64,000 nt of DNA. Origin: JAIEPX01 sp963725255 (GTDB lineage Bacteria; Pseudomonadota; Gammaproteobacteria; JAIEPX01). The stretch spans positions 1-64,000 of the forward strand of contig CAVRXV010000013.1 of the NCBI GenBank assembly GCA_963725255.1. Reading direction: 5' to 3'. The stretch's first letter is position 1. The number at the start of each line of letters is the position of its first letter. The translations under genes were made by a program, and so were the position numbers. Below the pieces are notes generated by a model. That model searched no databases. It was not told the DNA's origin and was given only the letters and a program-made list of their open reading frames with translations. Shown here in pieces: positions 37,727 to 46,608 of the stretch.

Positions 37727-38980
37727 CTAATCATACACCGGAAATTGTGTACACAAATCACACACTCTTTCCTGAATATCCAATCGTAATTGCGTATTTT
37801 CAAAATCCGCCAAAATTTCGCCAATCCAATGAGCCACTGTTTTAACTTCCGCTTCTTTAAATCCGCGCGTCGTAATCGCAGGCGTTCCTATTCGTAATCC
37901 ACTAGTAATAAATGGAGAGCGTTGTTCACCGGGCACTGTATTTTTATTCAACGTGATTTGAGCTTGCCCTAAAGCGATTTCTGCATCTTTACCGGTAATA
38001 TTTTTATCGGTGAGATCTAATAAAAACATATGATTATCAGTACCGCCCGAAACCACTTTAAATCCAATCTCAGAAAAAACCTGTGCCATTGCACGTGCAT
38101 TCGTAATGACTTGTTGTTGATAATTTTTAAATTCAGGCTCCATCGCTTCTTTAAATGCAACCGCTTTTGCAGCAATCACATGCATTAATGGCCCACCTTG
38201 TGAACCTGGAAAAATCGCAGAATTTAAGCGTTTTTCTAAATCAGGATTACTTTTGGCTAAAATTAATCCGCTGCGAGGACCGCGTAATGTTTTGTGAGTT
38301 GTGGTTGTGGTGACATCAGCGATTTGAACGGGCGAAGGATAAAGTCCCGTTGCAATTAATCCTGCAACGTGAGCAATATCAGCGACCATATAAGCGCCAA
38401 CTTTATCAGCGATTTCTCGAAATCGTTGCCAATCTACAACACGAGAATACGCTGAAAATCCTGTCATGAGCATTTTAGGTTTGTGTTCGAGCGCTAATCG
38501 TTCAACTTCATCGTAATCAATTAATCCGGTTTCTTTATTAACGCCGTATGTTACCGCGTTATAAATTAATCCAGAAAAATTTACTTTAGATCCGTGCGTT
38601 AAATGTCCACCATCATTTAATCCCATACCTAACACAGTATCACCCGGATTTAATAACGCCAGATAAACAGCAAAATTTGCCTGAGATCCTGAATGCGGTT
38701 GAACATTTACATAATCAGCACCAAATAATTTTTTCGCGCGATCAATGGCCAGTTGTTCTGCAATATCGACAAATTCACAACCACCGTAATAACGTTTTCC
38801 AGGATAGCCTTCCGCATATTTATTGGTTAACAAAGAGCCTTGCGCTTCCAACACTCGCGGACTGACATAATTTTCCGACGCAATTAATTCAATGTGCATT
38901 TCTTGACGATGCGCTTCCGCTTCAATCGCGTCCCATAATTCGCTATCAAATCCTTCAATTTTTAAATCATCCGCAAACAT
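37727..38980 (-). CDS. glyA: Serine hydroxymethyltransferase
   Basis: 417 residues, same length as E. coli GlyA. HIELIASENYVSP, NKYAEGYPGKRYYGG, the PLP lysine in VTTTTHKTLRGPRSG, and SGLRIGTPAITTRGF are hallmark motifs. Interconverts serine and glycine with tetrahydrofolate. ATG at 38980 follows GAGG at 8 bases; a longer in-frame start at 39022 has no support. Confidence 0.96.
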   Translation of the reverse strand: MFADDLKIEGFDSELWDAIEAEAHRQEMHIELIASENYVSPRVLEAQGSLLTNKYAEGYPGKRYYGGCEFVDIAEQLAIDRAKKLFGADYVNVQPHSGSQANFAVYLALLNPGDTVLGMGLNDGGHLTHGSKVNFSGLIYNAVTYGVNKETGLIDYDEVERLALEHKPKMLMTGFSAYSRVVDWQRFREIADKVGAYMVADIAHVAGLIATGLYPSPVQIADVTTTTTHKTLRGPRSGLILAKSNPDLEKRLNSAIFPGSQGGPLMHVIAAKAVAFKEAMEPEFKNYQQQVITNARAMAQVFSEIGFKVVSGGTDNHMFLLDLTDKNITGKDAEIALGQAQITLNKNTVPGEQRSPFITSGLRIGTPAITTRGFKEAEVKTVAHWIGEILADFENTQLRLDIQERVCDLCTQFPVYD

Positions 38981-39064
38981 AATGTCGTCCTCACTTCGTG
39001 TCCTAATCAGAATCAGGACCAAAGATAGCAGATTTTTTTTACGGGGTCATGTGAATCTGGAGGT

Positions 39065-39203
39065 GAAGGTGTCAGATCTAAGAACAATGCATTCCTAAGA
39101 ATGCCTCAAGCAAAGATCTGCTTCTTTAACTTGCTTCCTAATTTTCTCATCACATCCTACTGCTCCCTGTGTGGAATGCATTGTTCTTAGATCTGACACC
39201 TTC
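39065..39203. repeat. Inverted repeat with GGTGTCAGATCT tips, upstream of the 701-residue gene
   Basis: Arms 39065-39094 and 39174-39203 are a perfect 30-base inverted repeat beginning GAAGGTGTCAGATCTAAGAA; loop 79 bases. A related, decayed copy with the same inner stem lies at 41476, downstream of the gene, so the gene is bracketed by the pair. Confidence 0.88.
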
Positions 39204-39224
39204 ACCCTTCTGACACCTTCATCC

Positions 39225-39253
39225 TTCACTTTTATTGAAATTTAGGGTAAACT
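39225..39253 (+). promoter_or_regulatory. Promoter of the 701-residue membrane protein gene
   Basis: TTCACT at 39225-39230 and TAAACT at 39248-39253, spacer 17 bases. The same layout (TTTACA-17-TAAACT) occurs before the paralogue at 43142, and the spacer and leader are similar too, so conservation supports both. Confidence 0.7.
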
Positions 39254-39288
39254 GCCGTCTATTATTTACAATCACACTGGAGACGATA

Positions 39289-41394
39289 ATGAAACAGACA
39301 AGACGTGCGGAACATAATGCAACGCCCATTGTATCACATTTAACAGTAAACTTAGGCTGGTTGGCCTGGTTAAAGCCGTTTTTCATCCATCCTTCTGTGA
39401 CTGCCGGTGCAGCTAAGAATATGATAGAAGTACATTCGGCACGTAAACGCATAGAAGAAGAGAATCTACGAATACTCGAGCAACAAAGGGCATCAATTGC
39501 TATTGATGCCATTAGAATTTTTGTACATTCAATTAATAAGGCTTTAGAAAGTCAAGTAATTAAACAAATTAAAGAGATTGTAAAATCCCCCTCCCCAAAT
39601 TTGGACGCAATTTTTCATCAAGTGTGCCTATCGTTATCTTATACTGAAAAAGCAGATAAAGATCTTAGTAATCAACTGCTTGCCAAATTCAAAGGTGTGT
39701 CACCCCAATACGATGCCATTCTTAATCTAATTGCTTACGCTGAAGCCCCAGAAAATGGCGTGCCTACCTTAACTGAGCAAATTAATTCTAGTTTACAGTT
39801 CAGTGATAGTTTTAGGCGAAAGACAGACGGCATTTGGTATCAAATTAGCGAAGATTTGCCTAAAAATCACCCCAAAAAAGCCGAACTCCTTAATATAATC
39901 TCAGCGCTTAATCCACGTCCTCCAGTTCAGACACAGACTCCTGTCGAACCACAAGTTGAACCCTATGTTCACCCAAGCCACATCTTCCAAGGCGCTTTCT
40001 TAAAGACCTTTGGGATCGTTGGTTATGAAACGGCCACCTGTGAGCTTACTGATGCGCAAGGTAATGCCGCAAGTTTTGACAACGCTTACCATAACTCGAT
40101 GAAAGAAAGACAATTCCCGCACATTCCTTTCTCTTTGATGTTTTGGACCCTCATTGGAGCACCTAATCGCCTTCATAATGGTAAGGCTAATCTGACACTC
40201 CGAGAAGTGATCAGAAATTTATTTGGTGGCTGGGATAGTCTTTATAATCCATGGTCTCAAGCGAAACTTTCCAAAACTATCATCTGGTGGCTTAACCCTT
40301 ACAACTACAATATTCAAGGTAAAAGAGCGTGGAATCTCTTTCTCCTGCTCACGGGTGTTAAATTTGCAATCGCTGCCGTCAATCTTACCATTTGGGGATT
40401 TAATTTAGCACGCAATGCGGTGAAATTGGTCATAGAGTTCCTACCTGAAGTGCTCTTGCAATATTCGGGAGCTTGGTACGGCTGGTCAGCTTCTGGATTT
40501 CCTGCTATTTACTACGAGGATGAATCAAGTCTTATAAAATTATTGATCGGGACCTTTATTGGCCTACCAACTTTCCTCGTGAGCTTTGCTATCCACCACG
40601 TCGCTCGACTCTGGCTACTCGTCGGTACTGCCTTCACCTCACCGGTGAAAAGCGCAACTGAAGCCTGGAATTATGGCCGTGCACTGAATTCACGGGTCGG
40701 CTATGTGTTTGCTTTGCTCGGATTTGCCATCAGCCTTACTCTAAGCGCTGTTCTGTGGACACTGTTCTTCCCAGCCGCATTAAGCGAAGCAATGGTTCTG
40801 ATCCCTGCATTAGTTCCGATTGTAACAAGCATTTCACAATTGCCTGTTGTTGTCGCAGCTCTCAAAATGGTTAATGGCACTGCTATCCTTGTTGCAGGGA
40901 CCTTACCCGCTGCGTTCAGTCTTGCTTCTACGGCAATCTCAATGGCGTTGGGTGTTACGGTTACTGCAACAACCTTGGCAGTGACTGCTACCGTTGCCTT
41001 TATTGCAGCCTATGTAGGTACGCTCACTGCGCTAGTTGCTGATTATTTCAGATATGTTTGGACTCAATGGAAAGCAGATTCTCCATTACTGCTCACTGAA
41101 GATGAGCATGATTCACTCTTAGTGTTGGCAGTTACTTCTGTATTAAATAGAGTAATGAGCATCGATGTTAATGAATTGATTCCGTCTTACGCAGCTACAA
41201 CGTTAGCTGAGGAAAGCATCCCGCTGGCTGCTGCAGCTATGAAATCTGGTCTCGATATTGATAAGTTCACTGAATCTAAGCCCTATTACGCGCAAGATCC
41301 AGAGAAGAGACCATCCTTCGCGGTTACCAGCGAACCAACATGGGGAGCGGGAGCAGAATCGCCACCGGCTTACGATCATCTTAATGAATGGTAA
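39289..41394 (+). CDS. Multi-pass membrane protein, paralogue A
   Basis: 701 residues, family not recognised. ATG at 39289 is fixed by GGAG 6 bases upstream and by identical context in the paralogue. N-terminus: LAWLKPFFIHPSVTAGA, then an acidic/helical segment to about 230; a conserved middle with LFGGWDSLYNPWS and WWLNPYNYNIQGKRAWN (about 310-350); LLQYSGAWYGWSASGFPAIYY; then 5-7 hydrophobic segments between 347 and 590, the last rich in Ala/Thr/Val. The polar tail ends SPPAYDHLNEW, which contains a PPxY-type motif absent from the paralogue. Own promoter and terminator. Membrane location is clear; role unknown. It may act at the host interface, but this is inference. Confidence 0.8.
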   Translation: MKQTRRAEHNATPIVSHLTVNLGWLAWLKPFFIHPSVTAGAAKNMIEVHSARKRIEEENLRILEQQRASIAIDAIRIFVHSINKALESQVIKQIKEIVKSPSPNLDAIFHQVCLSLSYTEKADKDLSNQLLAKFKGVSPQYDAILNLIAYAEAPENGVPTLTEQINSSLQFSDSFRRKTDGIWYQISEDLPKNHPKKAELLNIISALNPRPPVQTQTPVEPQVEPYVHPSHIFQGAFLKTFGIVGYETATCELTDAQGNAASFDNAYHNSMKERQFPHIPFSLMFWTLIGAPNRLHNGKANLTLREVIRNLFGGWDSLYNPWSQAKLSKTIIWWLNPYNYNIQGKRAWNLFLLLTGVKFAIAAVNLTIWGFNLARNAVKLVIEFLPEVLLQYSGAWYGWSASGFPAIYYEDESSLIKLLIGTFIGLPTFLVSFAIHHVARLWLLVGTAFTSPVKSATEAWNYGRALNSRVGYVFALLGFAISLTLSAVLWTLFFPAALSEAMVLIPALVPIVTSISQLPVVVAALKMVNGTAILVAGTLPAAFSLASTAISMALGVTVTATTLAVTATVAFIAAYVGTLTALVADYFRYVWTQWKADSPLLLTEDEHDSLLVLAVTSVLNRVMSIDVNELIPSYAATTLAEESIPLAAAAMKSGLDIDKFTESKPYYAQDPEKRPSFAVTSEPTWGAGAESPPAYDHLNEW

Positions 41395-41430
41395 GCATGT
41401 AATATTCGTTTGCTTTGAGTAACCCGAATA

Positions 41431-41475
41431 TTATCAATGGCGCAGACGGACAACATCCTCTGCGCCATTTTTTTT
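41431..41475 (+). terminator. Rho-independent terminator of paralogue A
   Basis: Stem GGCGCAGA / TCTGCGCC at 41439-41466, loop containing GGACAACATCC, followed by T8 (41468-41475). A second hairpin, AATATTCG / CGAATATT, precedes it. The same double structure ends paralogue B. Confidence 0.88.
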
Positions 41476-41615
41476 AAGGTGTCAGATCTAAGAACAATGC
41501 ATTCAACACAGGAAGCTGGAGAAGTGAAGGTGTCTGCGATCCTTTAGAGGTTAACGTCAACCCTGAGAGGGTGGAGCATCCTGTGTCCATATCGTTGTTT
41601 TCTTAGATAGCCTCC
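41476..41615. repeat. Decayed GGTGTCAGATCT element reaching into the radA stop
   Basis: Left arm AAGGTGTCAGATCTAAGAAC... at 41476-41504 is identical to the arm of the 39065 element and similar for a few bases more. The right side is degenerate: on the minus strand ATCTAAGAAAACAACGATAT and ACACAGGA resemble the arm order. The TAA in this right arm is the radA stop codon. Confidence 0.65.
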
Positions 41616-42967
41616 AGCGCCTCAGACAATTTTTTCACGGCAATCACTTTCATGCCGGGAATTTCTTTTTTGGGCGCATTCGCCAGAGGCACAATCGCAC
41701 TTTTAAATCCGTGTTTGTGGGCTTCTCGTAAACGTTCTTGGCCGCTTTGCACTGGCCGAATTTCACCCGATAATCCTACTTCGCCAAATACAATCATATC
41801 CATGGGCAGGGGTCGATTACGCAAACTGGATAATACGGCTAAAAGGCAGGCTAAATCAGCGCCAGTCTCGCTCACACGCACACCACCGACCACATTAATA
41901 AACACATCTTGATCATAAGTGACAACACCCCCATGTCGATGCAAAACCGCAAGCAACATCGCCAAACGATTTTGATCCAATCCCACGCAAACGCGTCGAG
42001 GATTTCCTAGATGAGTTTCAGCGACTAACGCTTGTACTTCGACTAATAAAGGCCTACAACCTTCCCAGGTCACCATCACACTACTACCTGAAATCGGCTC
42101 ATCGTAGCGTGATAAAAAAATCGCCGAAGGATTGTTCACCTGGCGCAATCCTTTATCCGTCATCGCAAAAACACCCAGCTCATTCACTGCACCAAAACGA
42201 TTTTTTACGGCGCGGATCATTCGATAACGACTATCTTGGTCACCCTCAAAATACAGCACGGTATCAACCATGTGCTCTAAAACTCGAGGTCCCGCTAACG
42301 CACCTTCTTTAGTGACATGTCCCACTAAAAATAAAGCCGTCCCTGTTTGTTTTGCAAAACGCACCAATTGGGCTGCACATTCTCGCACTTGGCCTACACC
42401 GCCCGGTGCGGATGAGAGTAATTCCGTATAAACAGTCTGTATAGAATCCACCACCATAATTTGCGGTTTTTCTGTGCGTGCGATGGCAATCATGCGTTCG
42501 ACATTGGTTTCAGTGAGTAATTTTAGACTTTTATCGGGTAATTTTAAGCGTCTTGCGCGCATAGACACTTGTTGCAACGATTCTTCACCGGTGACATATA
42601 AAGCGGGGTATTGTTCAGCTAAATTACATAACGTTTGCAATAATACCGTGGATTTTCCAATGCCCGGATCTCCACCAATTAATATGACCGATCCCGGCAC
42701 CAATCCACCGCCCAGCACCAAATCCAATTCGGCCAGCCCCGTCGGCACGCGTACTAATTCGTCAAAATCCACCTCTGAAATTGACGTGACTCGCGATCCG
42801 GCCGCATCCGCATAACCTGCAAAGCGACCTTCTTGAGGCGGCGCTTTTTGCACAATTTCTTCTGTGAGCGTATTCCACGCCCCACAATCCGCGCACTGTC
42901 CCGCCCATTTAGGGGCTGTGGCTCCGCATTCGCGGCAGCAGTAGAGAATTTTTGATTTGGTCTTCAT
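41603..42967 (-). CDS. radA: DNA repair protein RadA (Sms)
   Basis: 454 residues (E. coli 460). N-terminal Cys4 zinc finger (CRECGATAPKW and CADCGAWNTL), RecA-like core with Walker A GGDPGIGKST, the RadA-specific KNRFG motif in VKNRFGAVNELGVF, and a C-terminal Lon-like domain (AVLSSLRNRPLPMDMIVFGE). Helicase for branch migration in recombination. It lies between the two membrane paralogues but on the opposite strand. Its stop codon appears to come from a decayed repeat (see 41476). Confidence 0.95.
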   Translation of the reverse strand: MKTKSKILYCCRECGATAPKWAGQCADCGAWNTLTEEIVQKAPPQEGRFAGYADAAGSRVTSISEVDFDELVRVPTGLAELDLVLGGGLVPGSVILIGGDPGIGKSTVLLQTLCNLAEQYPALYVTGEESLQQVSMRARRLKLPDKSLKLLTETNVERMIAIARTEKPQIMVVDSIQTVYTELLSSAPGGVGQVRECAAQLVRFAKQTGTALFLVGHVTKEGALAGPRVLEHMVDTVLYFEGDQDSRYRMIRAVKNRFGAVNELGVFAMTDKGLRQVNNPSAIFLSRYDEPISGSSVMVTWEGCRPLLVEVQALVAETHLGNPRRVCVGLDQNRLAMLLAVLHRHGGVVTYDQDVFINVVGGVRVSETGADLACLLAVLSSLRNRPLPMDMIVFGEVGLSGEIRPVQSGQERLREAHKHGFKSAIVPLANAPKKEIPGMKVIAVKKLSEALEAI

Positions 42968-43077
42968 GGGGTGATAGTACCATAATCCGGTTAGAAGAAA
43001 GAAGGGACACCCTCTTTCGAAAAATCAAGGACTTGTGCTATAGCAAGACAAAAGTACGCTACATGTTGAATTAAGGG

Positions 43078-43106
43078 TTTACATTTAATGAAATTCGGGG
43101 TAAACT
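43078..43106 (+). promoter_or_regulatory. Promoter of paralogue B
   Basis: TTTACA at 43078-43083 and TAAACT at 43101-43106 with a 17-base spacer; spacer and leader resemble those of paralogue A, including CACACTGGAGACGATA before the ATG. Confidence 0.72.
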
Positions 43107-43141
43107 GGCTCCTTTTATTTTCAACCACACTGGAGACGATA

Positions 43142-45199
43142 ATGAGAGAACCTATAGTAACCCCCTTGGTCGATAGACTAAGTTGGACAGCATGGCTTAA
43201 GCCATTTTTTATTCACCCTTCTGTTACAGCCGGCGCAAAAAAGAATATGAAGAATGTTCGTGCTGTGCAAGAACAATTGGCGGCAGAGCGCAAAGAAAAC
43301 GCTGACACAGCAAAAATCAATGCAGCTCTTAAAGCTATTAACAAAGTAGTTAATCCTGCAGTAGCATTTGATTTTGAAGCTGACACCCCAGTAATTGAAG
43401 AAATACAGCATAGCTTGCTGAATCTTCTACCTGTAGTGGAAGCTCCTAAAGCGGGTGAAGTTGCGGTAGATCCAAGAGAGCCTTCGCTATACGAATTAAC
43501 CACTGGCTTAGAAGGTATTTTTCTTCGTGCGCTTAATATTCGAAATGAAGCTGCAAAAAAATCTCTACTTGATGCTATTGCTAAAGCAAATCCAAAATAT
43601 AAGGCTTTCATCGAAATTCTTGCAATTAATGAATTGCCAGCAAATGAGCATGCTGATGCTTTATATTATGTTAGACAAGCACTAAACGGTAAACATCTCA
43701 ATTTTGATGCAAAACTAAAGGCTATTTATACAGCAATTGAAGGTATACATAAAGATGATCCAACAAAAGCTCCGCTCCTAGCGGCTGCTAAAGCACTTAA
43801 ACCTGAAGAAGCGAAGGTTAATTCAGATGTACGTGAAGTTCTTCCTTACGTTAGTCTGGAAAGCAAATGGAGCATCGTTAAAGGCGCTTTCTGGAAAGCT
43901 GTCGGTTTTCATGGTTATGATTCAACCTCAACCGTTATTACCACTTCTCATGGTCAGAAATTCTATTTCAAAGATTCTAATTTTTGGCATACTGTAGCTA
44001 CCTTCATGGGCTTTCCAACTCGTGTTGATAGCGTAGATACCTTAGCTGTTTACGATGGCCGGCAATTCGTAAGAGACCTCTTTGGTGGCTGGGAAAGTCT
44101 TTACAATCGCAACTCCAAAGGTAATAAGCTTTCAGAGACCAGTTTTTGGATGGTAAATCCTTACAACTACACCTTCGAAGGCAAAAGATTGTGGAATACC
44201 CTTCTGCTACCAGTGAAATTTGTAATTGCTGCGTATTATCTTGTTACATTCCCCGTCAAAGCTGCAATCAACCTTGTTAGACAAGTGACTGAAGTTTTAC
44301 CTCAATCACTGTTGCAATATTCTGGTTGGTTTTATGGTGAATCGGCTTCTGCCCTCCTCGATATCCATTACGCTGATGTTCCATTAAAAGGTAAAATCAT
44401 TCCTGGAGCTAAGCAAGCTGTTCTTCTAATCGTGAGCTTTGCTGTCCATCATGTTGCTAGACTATGGGCATTAGTGGGTACGGCGGGAACCTCTCCTCAA
44501 CAGAGCGCAAGAGACGCGTGGAAATACGGTCTTGCTTTGAATTCACGATTCGGTATCGTATTTGCGACCCTAGGCGCACTATCAAGCATTGCTTTAACTG
44601 CTGTTATATGGGCTCTTACTTTCCCAGTACTGTTTGCTAAAGCGCTTATTGTGTTCCCAGCATTAACTCCGATCGTAACCAGCATTTCTCAATTGCCTAT
44701 CGTTGCTAGCACTCTTCAAGTAGTGAGCGGTTCTGCTACAATCGTTGCGGGTACATTGCCAGCTGCGTTCAGCGCTGCGGCAACAGCTATCTCAACTGCG
44801 TTTGGTGTTGCTGTTTCTGCGCAAACATTAGCAGTTGCTGTAATCTGGGCAGTTATAGCTGCGCCTGTAGCGGCTATCGCAACCGCGAGCGCTAATGGTC
44901 TGAGCAATGCGTGGACTCGTTGGAAAGCTAGCTGGACTCTCGTTGAAGCAGCTTCACGTGCTGTTGCCGATGTAACCATCTCAGTTCAGACAACGTTCCT
45001 ACAGTTACTTCCTTCTGAGAAAGTTACTGAAATCGCTAATGCCTTTGAGAAAACATATTACGGATCTGTTGAATCAGAGCAGCTACTTGCTGCTACGCAG
45101 AAAGAGACACGTGATGGTAAGTTTAATACTTATAAAGAACCTTTGCATACTCTCGAGTTCCCAGTTCCAGTTGCACGAAGCACCGGTAGAGGCTTCTAA
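43142..45199 (+). CDS. Multi-pass membrane protein, paralogue B
   Basis: 685 residues, clear paralogue of the gene at 39289: WLKPFFIHPSVTAGA near the N-terminus, LFGGWESLYNRNSKGNKLSE, MVNPYNYTFEGKRLWN, LLQYSGWFYGESASALLDIHY, FAVHHVARLWALVGTAGTSP and PALTPIVTSISQLPIVAST. The N-terminal 230 residues are diverged, long helical and Ala/Lys/Glu-rich; the C-terminal half has the same hydrophobic segments. The tail differs and lacks the PPAY motif. Start fixed by GGAG at 6 bases. Own promoter and terminator. Function unknown. Confidence 0.8.
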   Translation: MREPIVTPLVDRLSWTAWLKPFFIHPSVTAGAKKNMKNVRAVQEQLAAERKENADTAKINAALKAINKVVNPAVAFDFEADTPVIEEIQHSLLNLLPVVEAPKAGEVAVDPREPSLYELTTGLEGIFLRALNIRNEAAKKSLLDAIAKANPKYKAFIEILAINELPANEHADALYYVRQALNGKHLNFDAKLKAIYTAIEGIHKDDPTKAPLLAAAKALKPEEAKVNSDVREVLPYVSLESKWSIVKGAFWKAVGFHGYDSTSTVITTSHGQKFYFKDSNFWHTVATFMGFPTRVDSVDTLAVYDGRQFVRDLFGGWESLYNRNSKGNKLSETSFWMVNPYNYTFEGKRLWNTLLLPVKFVIAAYYLVTFPVKAAINLVRQVTEVLPQSLLQYSGWFYGESASALLDIHYADVPLKGKIIPGAKQAVLLIVSFAVHHVARLWALVGTAGTSPQQSARDAWKYGLALNSRFGIVFATLGALSSIALTAVIWALTFPVLFAKALIVFPALTPIVTSISQLPIVASTLQVVSGSATIVAGTLPAAFSAAATAISTAFGVAVSAQTLAVAVIWAVIAAPVAAIATASANGLSNAWTRWKASWTLVEAASRAVADVTISVQTTFLQLLPSEKVTEIANAFEKTYYGSVESEQLLAATQKETRDGKFNTYKEPLHTLEFPVPVARSTGRGF

Positions 45200-45270
45200 C
45201 ATTCGAGTTTCTTAAGCTCGAATTTCTTGGAATGGCGCAGACGGATAATATCCTCTGCGCCATTTTTTTT
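45200..45270 (+). terminator. Double hairpin terminator of paralogue B
   Basis: First hairpin ATTCGAG / CTCGAAT at 45201-45223, second stem GGCGCAGA / TCTGCGCC at 45234-45261 followed by T8. The second hairpin is nearly identical to that of paralogue A; the first has a different but self-complementary stem. Confidence 0.88.
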
Positions 45271-45488
45271 GCCTTTAAACGGTTAAACGGTGTCAAACGG
45301 TGTCGTATCTTTAGTTGTTAGATCTTTTCAATTTTCACTATCAAGTTCTAATAATTTACTCATAGAAAAGGGATCAGATCTAATATTAACACTAGCTTTC
45401 ATGTCTGTTACTCAAGGTGAAACTTTTCATTTGACAATTACAGACCAAATCCCTATCGTTTCTATAACTTAAAAACTCGAGGTACAAT

Positions 45489-46502
45489 ATGTCAGCGCTA
45501 CATCCCCCCTTCCCTTTATCACGAATGCAACGCCTTCGAAACCATGCAGGTATGCGTGCTTTAGTCCGAGAAACGCAACTGACGTGTAACGATCTGGTTT
45601 ATCCGCTGTTTATTCATCATGGTGAGGATTTTAAAAATCACCTCGTCTCTATGCCTGGATGTTGCCAGCAATCTGTTGATCAATTAGATTCTGAAATCAA
45701 AGAAATAGTCGATCTGAAAATTCCTGCGGTTTTGTTATTTGGTGTTCCTGAATATAAAGATGAACACGGCACAAGTTCGTGGGAAGAGGACGGCGTTGTT
45801 CAAGAAGCGATTCGAAAAATAAAATCACTCGCACCTGATTTATTAGTGATGGTTGATCTATGCTTTTGTGAATATATGGAACACGGCCACTGTGGTGTAA
45901 TGAATGAAATCAATGGGCAACGTGATCTTGATGCAGATGCCACTCTACCATTGCTAGGCAAACAAGCCGTAAGCTTAGCAAGAGCCGGTGCTGATGTGAT
46001 CGCACCCAGCGGGATGGTTGATGGTATGGTGACTGCTGTACGAACTGCCCTCGACAAGGAAGGCTTCTCTCACATCCCCGTCATGAGCTATGCGGTTAAA
46101 TACGCCTCTTCATTGTACGGACCTTTTCGTGAAGCCACATTAGGCACGCCCAAATTTGGCAACCGACAAACTTATCAAATGGATGCTGGCAATGCCAATG
46201 AAGCCATCCGCGAATGCTCTATCGATGTCAGCGAAGGTGCCGACATTCTCATGGTCAAACCCGCTCACGCTTATTTAGACGTGATCTGGCGCGTCAAACA
46301 ACGCTTCCCCGAGCTTCCCATGGCTGCCTACCAAGTCAGCGGCGAATACGCCATGATCAAAGCCGCCGGCGAAAAAGGCTGGCTCGACGAAAAACGCGTC
46401 ATGATGGAAATCCTCACCGCCATCAAACGCGCCGGTGCCGATATCATCATCACCTACTTCGCCAAAGATGCCGCCAAGCTCTTAAACGGCGTCGCGTCTT
46501 GA
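45489..46502 (+). CDS. hemB: Delta-aminolevulinic acid dehydratase (porphobilinogen synthase)
   Basis: 337 residues, HemB TIM barrel. Metal site in DLCFCEYMEHGHCGV, first active-site Lys in SYAVKYASSLYGPFREA and the Schiff-base Lys in ILMVKPAHAYLD; PMAAYQVSGEYAMIKAA near the C-terminus. Joins two aminolevulinate molecules for heme. ATG follows GAGG by about 6 bases. The last codons (NGVAS, TGA) lie in a GGCGTCGCG-family repeat starting at 46488. The last 300 bases are clearly more GC-rich than the first part of the gene. Confidence 0.95.
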   Translation: MSALHPPFPLSRMQRLRNHAGMRALVRETQLTCNDLVYPLFIHHGEDFKNHLVSMPGCCQQSVDQLDSEIKEIVDLKIPAVLLFGVPEYKDEHGTSSWEEDGVVQEAIRKIKSLAPDLLVMVDLCFCEYMEHGHCGVMNEINGQRDLDADATLPLLGKQAVSLARAGADVIAPSGMVDGMVTAVRTALDKEGFSHIPVMSYAVKYASSLYGPFREATLGTPKFGNRQTYQMDAGNANEAIRECSIDVSEGADILMVKPAHAYLDVIWRVKQRFPELPMAAYQVSGEYAMIKAAGEKGWLDEKRVMMEILTAIKRAGADIIITYFAKDAAKLLNGVAS

Positions 46503-46523
46503 GTTGTTAGATGTTTTCGAAAA
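46488..46523 (+). repeat. GGCGTCGCG-family arm containing the hemB stop codon
   Basis: GGCGTCGCGTCTTGAGTTGT followed by TAGATGTTTTCGAAAA; the TGA in CTTGA ends hemB. Solo arm, in sense orientation at the gene 3' end. Confidence 0.85.
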
Positions 46524-46608
46524 TCAGTGGTAATTTTGAGCAAAAACAATTTGGATTTTATCTTAGTACTACTAGTATATCTATAAATTAGACTAACCCA
46601 AGAATAAA

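Larger units (their letters stand above)
38981..39288. other. Intergenic region glyA / membrane protein gene
   Basis: 308 bases without a gene. Contains a long inverted repeat (39065-39203), a further GACACCTTC tip copy right after it, and the promoter of the plus-strand gene (39225-39253). A separate promoter for glyA must lie before 39000 on the other strand but is not clear to me. Confidence 0.6.

Noticed and set aside
45290..45472. A 60-codon plus-strand frame before hemB
   Set aside because: It lies in decayed repeat DNA (GGTGTCAAACGGTGTC, GGGATCAGATCTAA), has no good ribosome binding site and no recognisable features.
46214..46510. A 98-codon Arg/His-rich frame within the hemB 3' part
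   Set aside because: It is a shadow frame of hemB in a GC-rich stretch; hemB motifs are in the other frame.
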